This document shows positions 58,212 to 64,000 of a stretch of 64,000 nucleotides of DNA, in pieces; position 1 is the first letter of the stretch, and every line of letters starts with the position of its first letter. A program made the translations under genes and the position numbers. This stretch comes from Microbacterium timonense. Lineage in GTDB: Bacteria; Actinomycetota; Actinomycetes; Actinomycetales; Microbacteriaceae. Under the pieces are notes generated by a model, which had not been told where the DNA came from, did no database searches, and saw nothing but the letters and a program-made list of their open reading frames with translations. The stretch covers positions 186,001 to 250,000 of the forward strand of contig NZ_OLMV01000004.1 in NCBI RefSeq assembly GCF_900292075.1, given 5' to 3'.

Positions 58212-58217
58212 CCCGCC

Positions 58218-58223
58218 AGCCTA
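58218..58223 (-). promoter_or_regulatory. -10 box (TAGGCT), leaderless asparaginase promoter
   Basis: On the minus strand TAGGCT is followed by six bases and GTG. It is back to back with the OsmC promoter in a 52-base gap. Confidence 0.6.
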
Positions 58224-58251
58224 CCGCCGCAGGGGTGGTGGTCCCGCATGA

Positions 58252-58257
58252 CAGACT
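58252..58257 (+). promoter_or_regulatory. -10 box (CAGACT), leaderless OsmC promoter
   Basis: CAGACT is followed by exactly six bases and the ATG at 58264. Its -35 region would overlap that of the divergent asparaginase promoter. Confidence 0.5.
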
Positions 58258-58263
58258 GGCCTC

Positions 58264-58758
58264 ATGTGGGGTGAGCATCGCTACGCGGTCCGTACCACCT
58301 GGACCGGCGATCGCGGGACGGGCACATCGGGCTACCGCGACTACGACCGGGCCGTCACGATCGAGATCGACGGCAAGCCGGCGCTGCTGGCGTCGTCCGA
58401 CAAGCCGTTCCGCGGCGACGTCACGAGATGGAACCCCGAGGACATGCTGGTCGCCGCCCTGAGCGAATGCCACCTGCTGTCGTACCTGCACGCCTGCGTC
58501 CAGGCGGGTGTCGTGGTGGTCGGCTACGAGGACGACGCCTCCGGCCTCATGGTGGAGGACGGCCGCGGCGGAGGTGCGTTCCGCGAGGTGGTGCTGCGAC
58601 CGCGCGTGACCGTGGCGGACGCCTCGATGACGGATGCCGCGACCGCCGCGCACGCACAGGCGCACGAGTGGTGCTTCATCGCCAACTCGGTGAACTTCCC
58701 GGTGCGCCACGAGCCGACGATCGTCGTCGCGGGCGTGGCGGTCGCACCCAACCCCTGA
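58264..58758 (+). CDS. OsmC-family protein
   Basis: A protein of 164 residues with the OsmC/Ohr-like fold. NPEDMLVAALSECHLLSYLH (about 59-78) carries the first redox Cys; a further Cys at about 80 (ACVQAGV) is near it. The usual second motif Cys may be CFIANSVNFP near 138. The family reduces organic peroxides with thiols, or acts as stress protein. It is probably translated from a leaderless mRNA and is divergent from asparaginase. Confidence 0.88.
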   Translation: MWGEHRYAVRTTWTGDRGTGTSGYRDYDRAVTIEIDGKPALLASSDKPFRGDVTRWNPEDMLVAALSECHLLSYLHACVQAGVVVVGYEDDASGLMVEDGRGGGAFREVVLRPRVTVADASMTDAATAAHAQAHEWCFIANSVNFPVRHEPTIVVAGVAVAPNP

Positions 58759-58774
58759 GCGGTGCCGCTCCAGC

Positions 58775-59602
58775 TCAGCGACGCTCGTGCGGGAGCACCT
58801 GCTTGATGCGGTCGATGGGGTTCTGCGCGGGGACCTCGTTGTACGCTCCCGCGAGCTCCTGACCCGACAGCGCGTGGATGGCGCTCATGATCTCGTCCGT
58901 GGCGAGACGACGCGCCCTCCCGGACGACGCCGCCCCGTGGTGCGAGAGGTCGAGCGGCTTGCCGAACCTGACCGTGACCCGGTGCTTGCGCGAGGGCATC
59001 CTGGCGCCCACCGGCATCGCCTTGTCGGTGCCGATGAGCCCCACGGGGACGACGGGCGCCCCGGTCTGCAGCGCCAGGAAGGCCACGCCGGTGCGGCCCT
59101 TGTACAGACGCCCGTCGAGCGAGCGCGTGCCTTCCGGATAGAGCGCGACGGCGCTGCCGTTCTCCAGCAGCGCCCGCTGCTGGTCGAGGGCGTCCAGCGC
59201 CGCCTGGCCCGCGCCGCGCTGAACCGGAACCGCCCCGATCGCGGTGAAGAACCACCGCGATGCGGGCGTGTCGAAGTAGCTCGACTTCGCGAGGAAGTGC
59301 ACCGGGCGCGGCGCGGCGACGGGGATCGCGATGGAATCGATGAACGACAGGTGGTTGCTCGCGAAGATCACCGGCCCGGACTTCGGGACGTTCGCCCGTC
59401 CCTCGACGTGCGGCCGGTAGACCAGGCGCGCGAGCGGCGCGACGACGAACCGGCCGAACGCATACGTCGCACCCATACGGCGCACCGCACCGGCCGGGGT
59501 CTCTCGCGCCGCCGCGCTGTCGTCAGAGGTCTCGTCGGCGCCGGGTACGAGGTCCGAAGTCACCCGTAGAGGGTACTCCCGTTCGCATTCCGTCATCGGC
59601 AT
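58775..59602 (-). CDS. 1-acyl-glycerol-3-phosphate acyltransferase (PlsC family)
   Basis: A membrane-associated acyltransferase of 275 residues making phosphatidic acid or a related lipid. FASNHLSFIDSIAIPVAAPR is the catalytic HxxxxD motif (about 83-102), ALYPEGTRSLDGRLYKGRTG the substrate-binding EGTRS motif and GAPVVPVGLIGT the last block. The ATG at 59602 is chosen because GAGAGG lies five bases upstream; a GTG at 59563 would remove 13 residues. It is divergent from the FKBP lipoprotein gene. Confidence 0.9.
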   Translation of the reverse strand: MPMTECEREYPLRVTSDLVPGADETSDDSAAARETPAGAVRRMGATYAFGRFVVAPLARLVYRPHVEGRANVPKSGPVIFASNHLSFIDSIAIPVAAPRPVHFLAKSSYFDTPASRWFFTAIGAVPVQRGAGQAALDALDQQRALLENGSAVALYPEGTRSLDGRLYKGRTGVAFLALQTGAPVVPVGLIGTDKAMPVGARMPSRKHRVTVRFGKPLDLSHHGAASSGRARRLATDEIMSAIHALSGQELAGAYNEVPAQNPIDRIKQVLPHERR

Positions 59603-59677
59603 AGCCACCTCTCAGCGTGAACCGAGCAAAGATGCGGAAGGATGGAGTCTCACCTTCCATCGACTCGAGGTTCCTCC

Positions 59678-60652
59678 GTGCGCATTCGCCCCCTCGTTGC
59701 CCTGTCCATCGCCGCGCTGTCGGCTGTCGTCCTGGCCGGCTGCTCCGGATCGGGCGAGCCCGACGCCGACCCCACGCCGTCGGCGACGCCGTCCTCGGCA
59801 TGCGTGCTGGACGCTCAGCCGGGTGCGGACTCCGACGCCATCCAGGTGACCGGCAGCGGCGCCGACCTCACCGCGACCGTGCCGACCTCGCTCGCGTACG
59901 AGGACATCCAGCGGACCATCGTCACGGAAGGCTCGGGAGACGATCTGGCCACCGGGGACCTCGTCAGCGGCTTCTACTCGATCTACGACGGCTCCACCGG
60001 CGAGCTGCTCCAGGACTCCTCGGAGACCTCGCCTGACGAATCCGGCGCCGTGCCGATCCTCCTCGACGAGCAGAATTACTCGCTGTTCGTCGCAGCCCTG
60101 GAGTGCGCACCGCTGGGCTCGACCGTGGCGATGACCATTCCGGGCAGCGCGTTCGGAGAGGGGGCGTCCCCGGTCGTCGTGGTCGCCCAGACCGCCGACC
60201 TCCTGCCGACGACGTCCGGCGGCGCCGACCAGAGCCCCGTCGACGGCATGCCGACCGTCGAGCTCGACGACGACGGCGCCCCGACGGTGACGATCCCCGA
60301 CGCCGACCCGCCCACCGAGGTGCAGATCGCCGACCTGAAGACGGGGGACGGCCCCGTCGTGCAGTCCGGCGACACCGTCTTCGTGCAGTACACGGGTGTC
60401 AAGTGGTCTGACGGCAGCGTCTTCGACTCGAGCTGGGATCGCGGACAGCCCTCGGCGTTCTCGACGACCGGCGTGGTGGAGGGCTTCCAGCAGGCACTGG
60501 AAGGCCAGACGGTCGGCTCGCAGGTCCTGGTCGTGATCCCGCCGGCATTCGGCTACGGCGAGGGCGAGATCAACGACACGGACCTCAAGGGCGAGACGCT
60601 GGTCTTCGTCATCGACATCCTCGGCGTGCAGCGCGCCGCCGCCCAGCAATAG
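59678..60652 (+). CDS. FKBP-type peptidyl-prolyl isomerase lipoprotein
   Basis: A putative surface lipoprotein of 324 residues. The signal peptide RIRPLVALSIAALSAVVLAG ends in the lipobox LAGC. The mature part has a degenerate FKBP-like domain (about 55-175; VVVAQTADLLPT at its end) and a standard FKBP domain at about 215-320: GDTVFVQYTGVKWSDGSVFD, VVEGFQQALEGQTVGSQVLV and PPAFGYGEGEI. It should assist proline isomerisation in exported proteins. The GTG at 59678 places the Arg-rich signal at the N-terminus; the in-frame ATG at 59642 has only an abutting Shine-Dalgarno. Confidence 0.92.
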   Translation: MRIRPLVALSIAALSAVVLAGCSGSGEPDADPTPSATPSSACVLDAQPGADSDAIQVTGSGADLTATVPTSLAYEDIQRTIVTEGSGDDLATGDLVSGFYSIYDGSTGELLQDSSETSPDESGAVPILLDEQNYSLFVAALECAPLGSTVAMTIPGSAFGEGASPVVVVAQTADLLPTTSGGADQSPVDGMPTVELDDDGAPTVTIPDADPPTEVQIADLKTGDGPVVQSGDTVFVQYTGVKWSDGSVFDSSWDRGQPSAFSTTGVVEGFQQALEGQTVGSQVLVVIPPAFGYGEGEINDTDLKGETLVFVIDILGVQRAAAQQ

Positions 60653-60679
60653 CCCCGGCGGCCGCATCCGGCCCGGCGC

Positions 60680-60685
60680 TAGGCT
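60680..60685 (+). promoter_or_regulatory. -10 box (TAGGCT), leaderless dxr promoter
   Basis: TAGGCT is followed by six bases and the ATG at 60692, predicting that the mRNA begins at the start codon. Confidence 0.6.
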
Positions 60686-60691
60686 GGCCGG

Positions 60692-61777
60692 ATGCGGCGC
60701 GTCCTCATCCTCGGCTCGACGGGTTCCATCGGCACGCAGGCGCTCGATGTGGTGCGTGCCAACCCGCGGCGGTTCGAGGTGGTGGGGCTCGCCGCCGGAT
60801 CCGATCGGGCCGGCGTTCAGGCACAGGCGACCGAGTTCGGTGTCGAGCACGTCGCCCTCGGCGCGGTCGAAGCCGAGCAGCTGGTGCGCGACGTGGAGGC
60901 CGACGTGGTGCTCAACGGCATCACGGGCTCAGTGGGGCTCGGGCCGACGCTCGCCGCGCTGGAGACGGGCCGCACGCTCGCGCTGGCGAACAAGGAGTCG
61001 CTGATCGTCGGCGGCGACCTCGTCACGGCCGTCGCCCGTCCCGGACAGATCGTGCCGGTCGACTCCGAGCACTCCGCCATCGCGCAGGCCCTTCGCTCCG
61101 GTGAACGGGATGAGGTGCGCCGACTCGTCCTGACGGCATCCGGAGGACCCTTCCGCGGCCGCAGTCGTGAGTCGCTCGCCGAGGTCACCCCCGCGCAGGC
61201 GCTCGCGCACCCGACCTGGGACATGGGCCGCGTCGTCACCACGAACTCCGCGACGCTCGTGAACAAGGGACTGGAGGTGATCGAGGCCCACCTGCTGTTC
61301 GGCATCCCGTATGCCGACATCGACGTGGTGGTCCACCCGCAGTCCATCGTGCACTCCATGGTGGAGTTCGTCGACGGCTCGACCATCGCGCAGGCCTCGC
61401 CCCCCGACATGCGGCTCCCGATCTCACTGGGGCTGGACTGGCCGCATCGTGTGGCCGGAGTCGGGCGGCCGCTGGACTGGACGACCGCCGTCTCCTGGAC
61501 CTTCGAGCCGCTCGACGAAGCCGCCTTCCCCGCGGTGAAGCTCGCCAAGCGCGTGGGACGCGCGGGCGGGACCTACCCGGCCGTCTTCAACGCCGCCAAC
61601 GAGCAGGCCGTCGACGCGTTCCACGAGGGCAGGCTCGGATTCCTCGGGATCACCGACGTCGTGGAGCTCGTGGTCGACGCGCACGAGGCGCCGGACGCCC
61701 TCACCCGCGAGTCGCTCGCCGAGGCCGAGGAGTGGGCACGCCGCGCCGCCGACCAGGCGATCGCCGCGGCATCCTGA
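60692..61777 (+). CDS. dxr: 1-deoxy-D-xylulose 5-phosphate reductoisomerase
   Basis: A non-mevalonate isoprenoid pathway enzyme of 361 residues that converts DXP to MEP with [21 protein letters not shown] at the N-terminus binds [33 protein letters not shown] (metal/substrate), TASGGPFRG and [20 protein letters not shown] are conserved active-site motifs. It is somewhat shorter than the 398-residue E. coli protein because the C-terminal helical domain is compact. A hairpin repeat follows 36 bases after the stop. Confidence 0.96.
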   Translation: MRRVLILGSTGSIGTQALDVVRANPRRFEVVGLAAGSDRAGVQAQATEFGVEHVALGAVEAEQLVRDVEADVVLNGITGSVGLGPTLAALETGRTLALANKESLIVGGDLVTAVARPGQIVPVDSEHSAIAQALRSGERDEVRRLVLTASGGPFRGRSRESLAEVTPAQALAHPTWDMGRVVTTNSATLVNKGLEVIEAHLLFGIPYADIDVVVHPQSIVHSMVEFVDGSTIAQASPPDMRLPISLGLDWPHRVAGVGRPLDWTTAVSWTFEPLDEAAFPAVKLAKRVGRAGGTYPAVFNAANEQAVDAFHEGRLGFLGITDVVELVVDAHEAPDALTRESLAEAEEWARRAADQAIAAAS

Positions 61778-61813
61778 CCCTTCCCCCCGTCGTCACGTCG
61801 CCACTCCCGCGAT

Positions 61814-61874
61814 GATGACTTGGCCTATGTGTACGCGACACGCCGCGTGCCGCGTACATTTAGGCCAAGTCATC
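61814..61874. repeat. Hairpin repeat copy 3, diverged
   Basis: Arms 61814-61837 and 61851-61874 (24 bases) pair with one mismatch and one G-U; the 13-base loop can fold further (CACG/CGTG). The arm GATGACTTGGCCT.AAATGTACGCG-like sequence matches the arms of copies 1 and 2 at about 16 of 24 positions (shared ACTTG..CT.AA.GTACGC). Several changes are compensated in the opposite arm. It sits between the convergent dxr and mur ligase genes, where it could act as a terminator for both. Confidence 0.85.
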
Positions 61875-61931
61875 GTGGTGGACGAGGGCGAGAAGCGACG
61901 GGGACGGCGTCCGAAACGGCGTCGGCGACCG

Positions 61932-63596
61932 TCAGGCGTCGGGGAAGACCGGGCGCAGGGGATCGGATGCCGGGGTCTCGTGCTCCGGATACGGCACCGG
62001 CCAGTGCGGCTCGGGCACCGGCCACCCGGCGTCGCGCAGGGCGCGCCGGGCGAGCTCGCGGGCCGAGTAGGGGGTGCGGACTCCGCGGATGTCGCGGTAG
62101 TCCTGGTGGCCCGGGCCTGCCCACAGGATCGCGTCGCCGTCGCCGACCAGCGCGACCGCCTCGATGATCGCGCGCTCGGGCGGGGAGTACTCGTGGATCT
62201 CGGCATCGGGCCGTGCGCGCCGGGCGCCCTCGATGAGCGTCGCGCGGATCGAATCGGGATCCTCATGCCGCGGATGGTGGTCGGTGATGACCAGGATGTC
62301 GCTTCCTTCGACGGCGGTGCGTCCCATGTCGTGGCGCTTGGTGGCGTCGCGGTCGCCGTCGGCGCCGACCAGCATGACGACCTTGCCCGGGGTCACCCGT
62401 CGCACCGCGGCGAGCGTCTTCTCGAACGCGTCGGGGGAGTGCCCGAAGTCGACGTACACGGCCGGTCCGCTGTCGCCCGAGACGAGCTCGGTGCGGCCGG
62501 GGAGATAGGCGTCGATGCGGCCGCCGTCGAGCGCGTCGACGATGCGCTCCCACGCATAGCCGCCCTCGAGGATCATGACGATCGCCAGGCCCGCGTTGGC
62601 GGCCATGTGCCGGCCGATCACCGGAACCAGCGTCGTGAGCGCGCGGCCGTCACGGGCGGTCAGCCGGAACCGCGTGCCGACCTGCCGCTCATCGAGGATC
62701 TCCACCACCCAGTCAGCTGCGGCCGCCGCCTCGGGGTCCGAGGCCAGCGCCGGCGTCCCCACGGTCACGGTCGGCACCTCGCTGCGCGCCACGACCTCCG
62801 CGCCCGGCTCGGAGTCGATGCAGACGACCGCACGGCGCGCGCGGTCCGGTCGGAACAGCGGCAGCTTCGCCTCGAAGTACTCCCGCATGTCGGCGTAGTC
62901 GTCGAGGTGATCGTGCGTGAGATTGGTGAACCCGGCGACATCGAACACGATGCCGTCGACGCGGCGGCGGCTCAGCGCCTGTGCACTGACCTCGACCGCG
63001 ACCGCTTCGACGCCGCGCTCGCGCATGAGGGCCAGGAGCGCGTGCATCTCGTACGCCTCGGGCGTCGTGAGTCGGGACACGATGACCTGACCGGCGATGT
63101 GCCGTTCGGCGGTCGAGGACAGCCCCGTGATCGCGCCGAGCTGGCCGAGGATGCCCTCGAGCAGATGGGAGACGCTCGTCTTGCCGTTGGTGCCCGTGGT
63201 GCCGAACAGTGTCGGCAGATCGTCGTCGCGGCCGGTGCTGTACACCCACGCCGACAGCTCGCCGAGAAGCGCCCGCGGATCCTCGACGAGGACGACAGGA
63301 AGCCCGCTGGTGGCAGCGAGGTCGGCGCCGGCGGCATCGGTCACCACGGCGACCGCACCCTTCTCGGCGGCGGTGGCGGCGAAATCCGCTCCGTGCCGAT
63401 TTACGCCCTGGACCGCGACGAACACGTCGCCCGGACGCAGGTCGGCGGTGGCCAAGGTCAGTCCGGTGAGCGTGACACCCTCGACGTCTCCGCGCGTGTC
63501 GACGGCGAACCGCGCCACGAGGTCGGCGAGGGAGTGGATCGGCGGCGCGTCGGGGCGGAGGACCGGAGGCAGGTTCGAGGGCGCGTCGGTGGGCAT
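61932..63596 (-). CDS. MurE-like UDP-MurNAc-tripeptide synthetase, Mur ligase family
   Basis: A Mur ligase of 554 residues related to MurE. P-loop GTTGTNGKTSVSHLL lies near 133, the central domain has STAERHIAGQVIVSRLTTPE and AVEVSAQALSRRRVDGIVFD, and the C-terminal domain holds VMLVGADGDRDATKRHDMGR. The amino-acid-specifying DNPR-type motif of MurE is replaced by TDHHPRHEDPDSIRATLIEG (about 437-456). The ATG at 63596 (MPTDAPSNLPPVL) was chosen over a longer reading with no signal. It is not in a division cluster, so it may be a paralogue of the main murE adding an unusual residue (Lys, Orn or homoserine occur in Microbacteriaceae walls) or a specialised ligase. Function inferred. Confidence 0.87.
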   Translation of the reverse strand: MPTDAPSNLPPVLRPDAPPIHSLADLVARFAVDTRGDVEGVTLTGLTLATADLRPGDVFVAVQGVNRHGADFAATAAEKGAVAVVTDAAGADLAATSGLPVVLVEDPRALLGELSAWVYSTGRDDDLPTLFGTTGTNGKTSVSHLLEGILGQLGAITGLSSTAERHIAGQVIVSRLTTPEAYEMHALLALMRERGVEAVAVEVSAQALSRRRVDGIVFDVAGFTNLTHDHLDDYADMREYFEAKLPLFRPDRARRAVVCIDSEPGAEVVARSEVPTVTVGTPALASDPEAAAAADWVVEILDERQVGTRFRLTARDGRALTTLVPVIGRHMAANAGLAIVMILEGGYAWERIVDALDGGRIDAYLPGRTELVSGDSGPAVYVDFGHSPDAFEKTLAAVRRVTPGKVVMLVGADGDRDATKRHDMGRTAVEGSDILVITDHHPRHEDPDSIRATLIEGARRARPDAEIHEYSPPERAIIEAVALVGDGDAILWAGPGHQDYRDIRGVRTPYSARELARRALRDAGWPVPEPHWPVPYPEHETPASDPLRPVFPDA

Positions 63597-63658
63597 GGCG
63601 CATCCATCCTCGCACGGCGTGGGCCGCCCCCGCCGCGCGGGCGAGGGCGGCCGGGCGC

Positions 63659-64000
63659 TCAACTCTTCGTGCGACGGCGCAGGAGCACCACCGCGAGCGC
63701 GGCGATGCCCGCCGCCAGACCACCGGCCGCGAGCCAGCGCGCGACCGGGTCGGCCGAGACGGATGCCGTCGCCTCGGCTTGTGCCTCGGCGTCGGTGTCA
63801 CCGCTCGCGGTGCTGTTGCCTCCGTGTCCGCCGTGGTCCGCCTCGGGCGTCGAGGCGGAGGCGTCGCCGACCTCGACGATCGGCGCGGGGGCGTCGAGGT
63901 CTTCGGCGTCCTGACCATCCTCGGCCAGCTGTGTCCACGCCGTCTCGCCGGTCACGCAGGTCTGCGTGACCGGGAAGGCAAGCACCGTCCCGGCGGCGCT
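63659..64000 (-). CDS. YcnI/DUF1775-like protein, C-terminal part
   Basis: A partial gene; its start lies beyond the right edge. The visible 113 residues include LAFPVTQTCVTGETAWTQLA, resembling the end of the YcnI (DUF1775) copper-associated domain, then an Asp/Ala/Thr-rich linker (DAPAPIVEVGDASAS and onward) and a C-terminal transmembrane anchor (WLAAGGLAAGIAALAVVLLR) with a basic tail. This is the usual layout of secreted, tail-anchored YcnI proteins. An internal GTG at 63985 is probably not the start. Confidence 0.75.
   Translation of the reverse strand, partial: SAAGTVLAFPVTQTCVTGETAWTQLAEDGQDAEDLDAPAPIVEVGDASASTPEADHGGHGGNSTASGDTDAEAQAEATASVSADPVARWLAAGGLAAGIAALAVVLLRRRTKS

Overview
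The window is very GC-rich, densely packed actinobacterial chromosome. It is most likely from the family Microbacteriaceae and looks like Microbacterium. The evidence is the near-total G/C third-position codon use, the actinobacterial gene order argS-lysA-hom-thrC-thrB-rho-prfA ... prmC-tsaC-tagO-like-atpIBEFHAGDC, several small families I associate with Microbacteriaceae (DUF7882-, DUF6766-, DUF4282- and DUF5684-like proteins), and many start codons placed directly behind a TANNNT-type -10 box (leaderless mRNAs). No prophage, insertion sequence, CRISPR array or rRNA is visible, and no gene-free stretch exceeds 300 bases.

Layout. 1-8 kb: a CPBP-like membrane protein; a guanidine-III-type riboswitch in front of an SMR/Gdx exporter; a secreted M28 aminopeptidase; a SulP transporter; a truncated solute-binding-type lipoprotein overlapping a CDF metal transporter; and small minus-strand genes. 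8-14.4 kb: tRNA-Arg(CCG), an arylsulfatase facing a second SulP transporter, an SGNH hydrolase and a transglutaminase-like protein. 14.4-25.4 kb: a housekeeping block with argS, a DUF2993 protein, the overlapping lysA-hom-thrC-thrB operon, rho with a long Ala/Glu-rich extension, and prfA. 25.5-30 kb: an accessory island holding a DUF559/AbiEi-like nuclease-fold gene bracketed by two near-identical hairpins, a one-helix small protein and a large LuxR-type (LAL) regulator. 30-36 kb: cysE with tandem cysK genes, prmC, tsaC and a TagO/WecA-like transferase. 36-43 kb: the complete F1Fo ATP synthase operon. 43-64 kb: yaaA, two DUF membrane proteins, an aldo/keto reductase, a heterodimeric ABC exporter, a PP2C phosphatase with an EccC/FtsK-like ATPase, an amino-acid permease, alanine dehydrogenase, asparaginase, OsmC, PlsC, an FKBP lipoprotein, dxr, a MurE-like ligase and the end of a YcnI-like protein.

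How the genes work together. The sulfatase, two SulP transporters and cysE/cysK suggest scavenging of organic sulfate and its assimilation into cysteine. LysA, Hom, ThrC and ThrB supply lysine and threonine; homoserine may also feed the cell wall, and the extra MurE-like ligase could be relevant there. Asparaginase, alanine dehydrogenase and the APC permease form an amino-acid catabolic neighbourhood. The most unusual feature is a family of 23-24-bp-arm hairpins. Two copies (25.5 and 26.7 kb) flank the nuclease-like gene, and a third diverged copy with largely retained pairing lies at 61.8 kb between dxr and the mur ligase gene. This is the best candidate for an undescribed element.
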